44,292 bases of DNA from an uncultured Kiloniella sp. (GTDB taxonomy: Bacteria > Pseudomonadota > Alphaproteobacteria > Kiloniellales > Kiloniellaceae), in contig NZ_CAKZMP010000025.1 of NCBI RefSeq assembly GCF_937128705.1, forward strand, positions 1 to 44,292, written 5' to 3'. The notes under the pieces were generated by a model. It was not told the DNA's origin. It saw nothing but the letters and a program-made list of their open reading frames with translations, and did not search any database. Positions 38,530-44,292 of this stretch are shown here, piece after piece (the first letter of the stretch is position 1; every line of letters begins with the position of its first letter). The translations under genes and the position numbers were made by a program.

Positions 38530-39023
38530 TTTTTGTGTCTTCCCTGCTGTTTAACACGTTTATTGTTTGTTTAAGACGCCGCAAACAGGACATCCCGATT
38601 AATTTTTCATCGGCATACAAATTGTTCATCAACGCAATAAACATGTATAACCAGTAACCTATCTAAGCCTCTCAGAAAACAGCATTTTTTACTTTGTTAG
38701 GGGACAATTTTCCTTGCTATTGAAAAAAATCTTATAAATCAACAAATTAGACACACATTACTTTTTCAAACTTTCTTCGTTTTCTGCAAAAAATTTGTAC
38801 ATACAGATTTCAAACATGGTTAATTTGTCTTTTTTTTTGATTTTTTATCCTTAAAACGGCGTATAACCTCTTAAAAAAGAATCCTTCTGAATTGTTACAC
38901 ATCAAAACCTCACCTTTCCGGCCTTCACAGAATTACTTGCAATCGTCTGCTTCTATCGTGATGCTGCCATTCACAAAATAACGTCCACTATAAACATCAT
39001 AATACGGTAATAGAGAAATCCTA
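38530..39023. other. Long A/T-rich divergent gap between aapJ and metC
   Basis: This 494-base non-coding stretch must hold both divergent promoters. A short inverted repeat CCGAT...ATCGG lies in the aapJ leader near 38595-38613. A striking T9-GA-T6 tract is at 38830-38846, and further A and T runs lie around 38710-38800. I found no convincing -35/-10 pair, sigma-54 site, tRNA or small ORF. ORF 38453..38644 (minus) is not credible. Confidence 0.5.
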
Positions 39024-40205
39024 ATGTCGAACAATAAATATGCCGCAGAAACTAAAGTTACCCAACTTGGTCGGGATCCAATGGCAAACTTTGGGGTCGT
39101 TAACCCACCTGTGTATCATGCCTCTACCATTCTCTTTAAAGACACAGCAGAAATGGAACAAAGGGCTGCGACAAAGTTCGACAAAGGAACAATGAATTAT
39201 GGGCGTCAGGGCACACCGACAGTCTTTGCCTTGGAAAATGCGATTGCTGAATTAGAAGGTGGGTATGGTGCTTTTTCTGTATCCTCCGGCCTTGCTGCCA
39301 TTACGACAGCAATTCTGAGTGTTGTAGAATCCGGCGACCACATTCTCGTAACAGATTCAGTTTACGCCCCCACTCGTTTTTTCTGCAAAGACGTTCTTAA
39401 ACGCATGGGCGTAGAAACAACTTATTACGACCCGCTCATCGGTAAAGATATTGAACAGCTAATTCGCCCGAACACACGCCTTGTTTTCACAGAATCACCC
39501 GGTTCGCACACATTTGAGATGCAGGATATCCCAGCGATCACCAAAGCTGCGCACAATAAAGGCGTCTTGGTGATCATGGATAATACGTGGGCGACCCCCC
39601 TGCTTTGCAAATCCTTTGAACTTGGTGTGGATATTTCTGTGCACGCTGGTACGAAGTATATCGTCGGGCACTCAGACGCCATGTTAGGGCTGATTATTAC
39701 AACAGAAGAGCTCTATCAAAAAATCAAAGAAACCACTTTTCACTTAGGACAATGCTCTGGCCCCGATGATGTTTACCTCGCCCAACGCGGCTTAAGAACA
39801 ATGGCGGTCCGCTTGAAACAGCACCATGAAAGCGGATTAACTGTGGCTAACTGGCTCTCAAAGCGCCCAGAAGTCTCTTCTGTTCTTCACCCTGCCCTTG
39901 AAAGCGATCCTGGTCACAAGATATGGAAGCGCGATATGACAGGGGCAAGCGGCCTGTTCGGCTTTATCCTCAACCCAACGTCAAAGGCAGCCGTCAACGC
40001 GATGGTTGACAGCTTGAACCTTTATGGAATTGGTTATAGTTGGGGTGGGTATGAAAGCCTTATTCTCCCAAGTGATCCAAGCTCCATCCGCACAGCAACA
40101 AAGTGGTCTGCTGCCGGACCGTTAATAAGACTGCATATCGGCTTAGAAAGCCCTGATGATCTCATCATGGATCTAGAGGCTGGCTTTGAAAAATTATCAT
40201 CCTAG
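39024..40205 (+). CDS. metC: Cystathionine beta-lyase
   Basis: This PLP enzyme of the Cys/Met-metabolism family is expected to cleave cystathionine to homocysteine. It has 393 residues. Signatures are MNYGRQGTPTVFALENAIAELEGGYGAF, SSGLAAITTAILS (PLP phosphate contact), DNTWATP (the Asp contacting the pyridine N), and the Schiff-base Lys in SVHAGTKYIVGHSDAMLG. The sequence around that lysine and the WGGYESL C-terminal segment fit the MetC branch better than MetB or MetY. hisI follows 11 bases later, so the two are co-transcribed, an unusual metabolic pairing. Confidence 0.92.
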   Translation: MSNNKYAAETKVTQLGRDPMANFGVVNPPVYHASTILFKDTAEMEQRAATKFDKGTMNYGRQGTPTVFALENAIAELEGGYGAFSVSSGLAAITTAILSVVESGDHILVTDSVYAPTRFFCKDVLKRMGVETTYYDPLIGKDIEQLIRPNTRLVFTESPGSHTFEMQDIPAITKAAHNKGVLVIMDNTWATPLLCKSFELGVDISVHAGTKYIVGHSDAMLGLIITTEELYQKIKETTFHLGQCSGPDDVYLAQRGLRTMAVRLKQHHESGLTVANWLSKRPEVSSVLHPALESDPGHKIWKRDMTGASGLFGFILNPTSKAAVNAMVDSLNLYGIGYSWGGYESLILPSDPSSIRTATKWSAAGPLIRLHIGLESPDDLIMDLEAGFEKLSS

Positions 40206-40216
40206 GAATCCCATTC

Positions 40217-40627
40217 ATGAGTAATACTAAGTTTGATACCCTTCTATCCAGCCTCAAATTCAATGACCAAGGCCTTATACCTGCTATCGCCCAAGATAGT
40301 GTTAAGGAAGATGTCCTCATGATGGCTTGGATGAATAAAGCATCTATCGAAGAAACTTTCGCCAGTGGTCGTGTCTGTTACTGGTCAAGATCACGTCAGG
40401 CGCTATGGAAAAAGGGCGAAACATCTGGCCAGCACCAAGAACTCGTTGATTTCCTTATCGACTGTGATCGAGACACCGTATTGGTAAAAGTTAAACAACA
40501 CGGCGTCGCGTGCCATACAGGTCGCCGGAGTTGTTTTTATTTTTCAGTTTCTGAAAACGGCGACTGCAAAGAAACCTCGGACATTGAGATAGATCCTAAA
40601 GATCTTTACAAGGGTAAGCCTTCATAA
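40217..40627 (+). CDS. hisI: Phosphoribosyl-AMP cyclohydrolase
   Basis: This enzyme hydrolyses phosphoribosyl-AMP in the third step of histidine synthesis. The protein is monofunctional (136 residues), without the fused HisE part found in enterics. Motifs are MMAWMNKASIEETFASGRVCYWSRSRQALWKKGETSG, DCDRDTVLVKV (metal-binding Asp residues) and GVACHTGRRSCFY (zinc cysteines). It lies 11 bases after metC and ends in a strong terminator at 40651-40692. No other his gene is in the window. Confidence 0.96.
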   Translation: MSNTKFDTLLSSLKFNDQGLIPAIAQDSVKEDVLMMAWMNKASIEETFASGRVCYWSRSRQALWKKGETSGQHQELVDFLIDCDRDTVLVKVKQHGVACHTGRRSCFYFSVSENGDCKETSDIEIDPKDLYKGKPS

Positions 40628-40650
40628 AAAATCATCATTAATACGAATAA

Positions 40651-40692
40651 ATAAAAGCTGCTCTGGTCAATTATGAGCAGCTTTTATTTTTT
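40651..40692 (+). terminator. Rho-independent terminator after hisI
   Basis: ATAAAAGCTGCTC (40651-40663) and GAGCAGCTTTTAT (40675-40687) form a perfect 13-base stem with an 11-base loop, followed by a run of six T. It lies 24 bases after the hisI stop. Confidence 0.92.
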
Positions 40693-40823
40693 ATATCTCA
40701 GAAAATACGAGACCGCTAAAAAATCAAAAAAACCAGCGAACTACCTGAAATATTAGCAGAGCATTAACCCATTCACTCTATCTTTGGCATAATATATTAA
40801 TTAAAGATGTTAGGTGTGTGAAA

Positions 40824-41603
40824 ATGAATTCGGGTTCTGTTATCAGCGAAGAAGAAGCAGATAAACTCGCTGAAGGCGAAATGTTGGATGAAGCAAGAGA
40901 TGTGGCATCCAGTCTGGAAGTCAACCTTCAGCAAGTTCGAACAGGCGGACTGGATGGGAAAACTGCTGCTGAACGTTTAGCGCAAGATTCGTCTAACCTA
41001 AGATTTAAGGCAAAATCAGTAAATATACCGGGCTTAGCAGCCATAACCCATAGGCTGGATGAATATCTTTCCGGCCTAACAGATCTTGAACCCAAACACA
41101 TTCAAGACCTTCAAACCTATAGTGACAAGATTTCCGCGTTGCTTGACGGCGAAGCTTTACCAGCAGAAAACATTGCCGAAGTTGTGCGCTCTATGCCGCA
41201 CCAGATTACTTTTAATGTCGAAGACATCGAAATTACAAACACAGAAGTTTTGCTTGTGATCCCGCAAAAAACTGCTGGCAAGGTTGTGGCTCGTGAACTC
41301 GCAGCATGCGGATATCGTGTTACGTCACTAACGGAACCTCTGGAAGCAATCACAATGATTCTGGAAACAAAGCCGGATCTCGTCATAACCTCTATGGTTA
41401 TGCCACGACTTGGTGGGGCTGATCTCGCTTGCGCCTTGAAGGCAATGCCATCGACCAAAAAATCGCACGTCGCTGTGTTGACAAGCTTGCCATCTGATCA
41501 TCCAGACATGCAGGAATTACCAATGAATGTCGGTGTAATTCGTCGGGGAACAACCTTTGGTGACGACCTTGCTGACGTCCTGCAAAAATTTAATATTACA
41601 TAA
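40824..41603 (+). CDS. Degenerate Hpt-like plus pseudo-receiver signalling protein
   Basis: This 259-residue protein (ATG 40824, with TAGGTG seven bases upstream; the track uses a GTG at 40818) has two regions. The helical N-terminal half (about 15-110) looks like a histidine phosphotransfer bundle. Where such domains have A-H-D, it reads LAQDSSNLRFKAKSVNI, so the phospho-His appears to be Gln. The C-terminal half (about 142-257) follows the CheY fold: VLLVIPQ, PDLVITSMVMPRLGG, AVLTSL and GVIRRG. The acidic pair, the phospho-Asp (Ser at about 190) and the Lys are all replaced. It may act as a phosphorylation-independent scaffold. PilZ and CheZ genes lie nearby. I do not recognise a named family. 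Confidence 0.75.
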   Translation: MNSGSVISEEEADKLAEGEMLDEARDVASSLEVNLQQVRTGGLDGKTAAERLAQDSSNLRFKAKSVNIPGLAAITHRLDEYLSGLTDLEPKHIQDLQTYSDKISALLDGEALPAENIAEVVRSMPHQITFNVEDIEITNTEVLLVIPQKTAGKVVARELAACGYRVTSLTEPLEAITMILETKPDLVITSMVMPRLGGADLACALKAMPSTKKSHVAVLTSLPSDHPDMQELPMNVGVIRRGTTFGDDLADVLQKFNIT

Positions 41604-41635
41604 AAAAAGTAAAATCAGACATTGCTCATTTAGAA

Positions 41636-41686
41636 CCGCACGTTATGTATAAGGGGAACTTACCCCGCACAATGTGCGGTTTTTTT
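41636..41686 (+). terminator. Terminator or attenuator just upstream of ppiC
   Basis: CCGCAC-AAT-GTGCGG (41665-41679) followed by seven T is a compact terminator. A second copy of the 5' arm, AACCGCAC (41634-41641), can pair with the same 3' arm (GTGCGGTT), and GGGG...CCCC (41653-41666) offers another stem. The T-run ends only 29 bases before the ppiC start codon. Confidence 0.75.
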
Positions 41687-41715
41687 ATGGATAAACACTT
41701 TTACGGAGAAACACC

Positions 41716-42036
41716 ATGTCTGATCAAGTTCGTGCATCACACATCCTGCTTATGTACGAAGGCTCTATGCGTTCTACAGCAACACGTTCACAAGAAGAAG
41801 CTCAAACTCTTATCCAGGATCTGAAAACCCAGGTCGAAGCCGGCACTGCGTTTGCTGATTTGGCAAAAGAACATTCTGACTGCCCATCAGGTAATGAAGG
41901 TGGTGATCTCGGCCACTTTGGCAAAGGAATGATGGTTCCGGAATTTGAAGAATCCGCGTTCTCAATGGAAGTCGGTGAAACCAGTGGTGTCGTTGAAACA
42001 TCTTTTGGGTACCACCTTATTCAACGCACCGAATAA
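41716..42036 (+). CDS. Small parvulin-type peptidylprolyl isomerase
   Basis: This is a single-domain 106-residue parvulin of the PpiC type. The core signatures are RASHILLMYEGS, AFADLAKEHSDCPSGNEGGDLGHFGKGMMVPEFEESAF, VGETSGVVETSFGYHLIQ. The catalytic-site His residues (in ASHILL and GYHLI) and the Cys in HSDCPS are present. There is no signal peptide, so it is cytoplasmic, unlike PpiD. GGAG seven bases before the ATG is the ribosome site. A terminator lies inside the short leader, with no room for a promoter between them, so expression probably depends on read-through or attenuation. Confidence 0.92.
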   Translation: MSDQVRASHILLMYEGSMRSTATRSQEEAQTLIQDLKTQVEAGTAFADLAKEHSDCPSGNEGGDLGHFGKGMMVPEFEESAFSMEVGETSGVVETSFGYHLIQRTE

Positions 42037-42105
42037 GACAAAGTTAACGAGATTCTGCTCAAATTTATGCTGATCAAATTTGTATAAATAACAAAGGGAC
42101 AGACT

Positions 42106-42402
42106 TTGGATACGGATAAGACAGACCGCCGTCGTCATAAGAGATATCAAAAATCAATCCTGGCATTGGTAAAAATCAATGAGCATTGGGAAAAAACTGA
42201 ATGTTTTGATATATCTGGTGGTGGAGTATGTTTAGATTCTCCAGCCCGTCCCGAACTCGGCAAAACCCTCGAGCTACATATTGAAGGATTTGGACGCTTT
42301 GAAGGGAAAACCATCCGACATCTTGCAGATGGTTTCGTCATTCAATTCAGCTCCTCAGAACATATCCTGAACCAGCTCGCGACAGATCTCGACAACTCAT
42401 AA
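42106..42402 (+). CDS. PilZ domain protein, probable c-di-GMP receptor
   Basis: This is a 98-residue single PilZ domain. The N-terminal RRRHKRY carries the RxxxR ligand motif, and DISGGGVCLDS matches the D/NxSxxG motif, so both parts needed to bind cyclic di-GMP are present. The start is TTG at 42106, supported by AAAGGGA six bases upstream. It lies 69 bases after ppiC on the same strand and converges on cheZ, with a shared terminator. A role in flagellar or surface behaviour is likely but not shown. Confidence 0.87.
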   Translation: MDTDKTDRRRHKRYQKSILALVKINEHWEKTECFDISGGGVCLDSPARPELGKTLELHIEGFGRFEGKTIRHLADGFVIQFSSSEHILNQLATDLDNS

Positions 42403-42436
42403 AAAAAGCGGGGAAAATAACATTCCCCGCTTTTTT
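42402..42436. terminator. Bidirectional terminator between the PilZ gene and cheZ
   Basis: GCGGGGAA (42408-42415), a seven-base loop and TTCCCCGC (42423-42430) form a perfect stem with an A6 run before and a T6 run after. It serves the PilZ gene on plus and cheZ on minus equally well. Confidence 0.92.
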
Positions 42437-42463
42437 GTTTCATCAACTATGATACGTAATTAT

Positions 42464-43192
42464 TTAATCAAATAACGCATCGATGTCATCTTGTGTAATG
42501 CCTTCGTTTTCGGCTGCAGGACCGTTCATAAGCTGATCATCACCTTCTCGACCATCTTCGACACCAACCGGCAGATCCATAAACGCTTCGGCACCCCAAA
42601 TGTTAATCATCGATACAATACGATCTTCAATAAAACGAAGCGTATTAATAATTTTCGTCATTCGTTGACCTGTAACATCTTGAAAGTTTGAAGCCTCAAG
42701 AATTGTAATCACATGATTAGCAATTTTGTCACAAGCCGTTTGCACATCCGAATCATCGCTCATTAATGCAGAAAGTTCATTTACGGTTGCTTCGATCTGC
42801 TCATTCGCATCCAAAATGCTATTTGTGGCTGTTTCCGTGGCCATAACAATCGCATCAAGCTCATTGGTTGACTGGGCAAAGGGATCATCAACATCATCAG
42901 GGTGTTTGATTTGGGCGATCTCTTTCTTCGTCTTCCCAATCATCCGAACCATTTGTGCAATTTCGACACGAACGTCTTCCGCGTCGTTAAAGCTTTTCTC
43001 GGCATCGGTTTGCTGAGCAGATGTATGCCGAACAGCTGCATTTGATTGTTTCAAGGCAACGATTTCGGACCTCAGCTCATTAATAGATTCAAACAACTGC
43101 ATGTTTGAAACATTGGCATTCGGTGACAATCCCCTACGAAGTCGAACTCCTCGTTCAGCAGCGTATTCTTTTCTTGGATCGTTATTACTCAT
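42464..43192 (-). CDS. cheZ: Chemotaxis protein phosphatase CheZ
   Basis: CheZ dephosphorylates CheY-P to end the tumbling signal at flagella. Its 242 residues are largely helical. The active-site helix reads EASNFQDVTGQRMTKIINTLRFIE, matching the conserved Asp and Gln (DxxxQ) of the family. The extreme C-terminus ITQDDIDALFD is the CheY-binding peptide, resembling the FliM N-terminus, after an acidic flexible linker. The N-terminal 60 residues are variable. It stands alone here without che operon neighbours, but a pseudo-receiver protein and a PilZ protein are encoded within 2.5 kb. Confidence 0.9.
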   Translation of the reverse strand: MSNNDPRKEYAAERGVRLRRGLSPNANVSNMQLFESINELRSEIVALKQSNAAVRHTSAQQTDAEKSFNDAEDVRVEIAQMVRMIGKTKKEIAQIKHPDDVDDPFAQSTNELDAIVMATETATNSILDANEQIEATVNELSALMSDDSDVQTACDKIANHVITILEASNFQDVTGQRMTKIINTLRFIEDRIVSMINIWGAEAFMDLPVGVEDGREGDDQLMNGPAAENEGITQDDIDALFD

Positions 43193-43322
43193 CTCTTACT
43201 CCCAAAAATCCCCCGTATTTGATGATGACGATACCCCAACAAAATTAATGAAAATTGAATATGTTGTTATTTTAGCGATTAAATTTCAGTTTTTTTTGAC
43301 CAGTTGAACAAATTTTTGATCT

Positions 43323-43350
43323 TTGACAATAAGGATTAGTTGAACATATT
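43323..43350 (+). promoter_or_regulatory. Candidate sigma-70 promoter of the BMP-family gene
   Basis: TTGACA (43323-43328) and CATATT (43345-43350) are spaced by 16 bases. Transcription would start near 43357, almost exactly at the 5' arm of the leader structure at 43353-43416. Confidence 0.55.
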
Positions 43351-43352
43351 AG

Positions 43353-43416
43353 CTTTTTGCCTCACCATACATACCCGAGTCCGAGTAGATATCGGATTAA
43401 GGCAAAAAAGATTTTT
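43353..43416 (+). promoter_or_regulatory. Structured leader RNA, candidate riboswitch
   Basis: The outer stem P1 is TTTTTGCCT (43354-43362) with AGGCAAAAA (43400-43408). The inner stem P2 is AGTCCGA-GTAGATA-TCGGATT (43378-43398, one G-U pair). A 15-base 5' internal loop (CACCATACATACCCG) faces a single base on the 3' side. A short T5 follows at 43412-43416, so P1 may double as a weak terminator. The compact two-stem, strongly asymmetric form recalls the NMT1 (xanthine) riboswitch type, but I cannot check the consensus. Confidence 0.45.
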
Positions 43417-43446
43417 ATAACTGATAAACAGGGATTGGGCTCTCAA

Positions 43447-44292
43447 ATGAAGAAGCTATTCCAGACGGCTGCTGCGTCAATTATTGCATTAACGGCTGCA
43501 GCCTCACACGCAGAAGACATAAAACCAGCCGTTGTTTTTGACATGGGTGGTAAATTCGATAAATCCTTCAACGAAGGCGTTTATAACGGCGTAGAAAAGT
43601 TTTCAAAAGAAACTGGCATTAAGTATCGTGAATTTGAAGTTACGAATCCTTCACAACGTGAACAGGCTATTCGTAAAATGGCACAACGTGGCGCGGACCC
43701 AATCGTTGGTGTTGGCTTTGCTCAAGGCCCCGCTATTGAAAAAGTTGCCAAAGAATATCCAGATATTCGTTTCACAATAATCGATTCAGTTGTTGACCTG
43801 CCAAATGTACAGTCCGTTGTCTTTAAAGAACATGAAGGATCTTTCCTTGTTGGTGTTCTTGCTGCGATGGCATCCGAAAACCAAAAAGTTGGCTTTATTG
43901 GCGGCATGGATATTCCGCTTATTCGTAAATTTGCCTGTGGCTATGCTCAAGGTGCTAAATACGCGGTTAATTCTGCCGAGGTTTATAGCAACATGACGGG
44001 TACAACACCATCAGCTTGGAACGACCCAAGTAAAGGTAGCGAGCTTGCAAAAAGCCAGTTTGATAAAGGTGCTGATGTGATCTTTGCCGCTGCTGGCGGA
44101 ACAGGTATCGGTGTTTACCAAGCAGCTAAAGATGCAGGTAAATACGCAATTGGTGTGGATTCAAACCAAAACCATATACAGCCAGGAACAATGCTAACTT
44201 CCATGACCAAAGGTGTAGATGTTGCTGCCTATAACGCATTCAAGGATGCAATGGAAGGCACCTGGAAACCAGGTCTTCATGCGCTAGGCCTT
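43447..44292 (+). CDS. BMP family ABC transporter substrate-binding protein, 5' part
   Basis: This gene is absent from the ORF track because it runs off the right edge with no stop; 282 codons are visible. The N-terminus MKKLFQTAAASIIALTAAASHA is a signal peptide. The mature protein follows the Bmp/Med/PnrA fold: VVFDMGGKFDKSFNEGVYNG, YREFEVTNPSQREQAIRKMA, IVGVGFAQG, HEGSFLVGVLAAMAS, VGFIGGMDIPLIRKFACGYAQGA, FAAAGGTGIGVYQAA and AIGVDSNQN. Family members bind nucleosides or purines for ABC import. The partner ATPase and permeases would lie outside the window. A structured leader and a promoter precede it. Confidence 0.9.
   Translation, partial: MKKLFQTAAASIIALTAAASHAEDIKPAVVFDMGGKFDKSFNEGVYNGVEKFSKETGIKYREFEVTNPSQREQAIRKMAQRGADPIVGVGFAQGPAIEKVAKEYPDIRFTIIDSVVDLPNVQSVVFKEHEGSFLVGVLAAMASENQKVGFIGGMDIPLIRKFACGYAQGAKYAVNSAEVYSNMTGTTPSAWNDPSKGSELAKSQFDKGADVIFAAAGGTGIGVYQAAKDAGKYAIGVDSNQNHIQPGTMLTSMTKGVDVAAYNAFKDAMEGTWKPGLHALGL

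Noticed and set aside
38453-38644. 63-residue minus ORF overlapping the start of aapJ
   Set aside because: It overlaps the aapJ signal peptide out of frame, has no ribosome site, and ends in low-complexity sequence. It does not look like a leader peptide.
38700-38725. Possible sigma-54 site (GGGGACAATTTTCCTTGC)
   Set aside because: The GG to GC spacing is 12 bases instead of the required 10, and it points toward metC, not the transporter.

Overview
The window looks like chromosomal DNA of an alphaproteobacterium. I infer a marine, mid-GC member of the Rhodospirillales in the broad sense (Terasakiella/Thalassospira-like), but the genus is a guess. Four things point there: a pyruvate dehydrogenase E1 beta subunit with its own lipoyl domain; the pdhA-ftsB...eno-kdsA-pyrG-secG-tpiA-ppiD-trp-moa-lexA-comEC-gltX-gltA gene order; an aapJQMP amino-acid transporter; and a LexA operator of the GAAC-N7-GAAC type. 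I saw no rRNA, tRNA, CRISPR array, insertion sequence or phage gene, and no clear pseudogene.

Layout. Bases 1-776 hold the end of a membrane acyltransferase. 773-5980 (minus) is the pyruvate dehydrogenase operon pdhA-pdhB-pdhC-lpdA, with ftsB upstream. 6590-8604 (plus) is a small zinc-response island: a CobW-type GTPase and a periplasmic DUF4198-like protein behind a promoter with a perfect Zur-like palindrome. 8745-13970 (minus) is eno, kdsA, pyrG, secG, tpiA. From 14239 (plus) come ppiD and trpE. A block at 17718-23543 then separates trpE from trpG; it holds a glutathione transferase, a secreted ABM-fold protein, a TetR regulator, a YibQ-type deacetylase-like protein and a copA-cueR copper-efflux operon. 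23744-28789 (plus) is trpG-trpD-trpC-moaC-moeA and lexA. comEC follows on minus, then gltX and gltA on plus. 34307-38529 (minus) is aapJQMP. 39024-40627 (plus) is metC-hisI. The right end is signalling and folding: a degenerate Hpt/receiver protein, a small parvulin, a PilZ protein, cheZ (minus), and the start of a BMP-family substrate-binding protein behind a structured leader.

How the genes work together. Most of the window is core metabolism: pyruvate to acetyl-CoA to citrate, late glycolysis, KDO and CTP synthesis, tryptophan, and molybdenum cofactor. Small metal- or stress-responsive cassettes (zinc, copper, TetR/GST) sit between the housekeeping operons. The most interesting items are: the structured RNA leader before the BMP gene, which could be a purine-sensing riboswitch; a phosphorelay-like protein that has lost both phosphoacceptor residues; a terminator placed inside the leader of ppiC; interleaved inverted repeats with pseudoknot topology before gltX; and the Zur-type island with a candidate histidine-brace periplasmic protein. 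All functional calls come from reading the sequence; no database search was possible.
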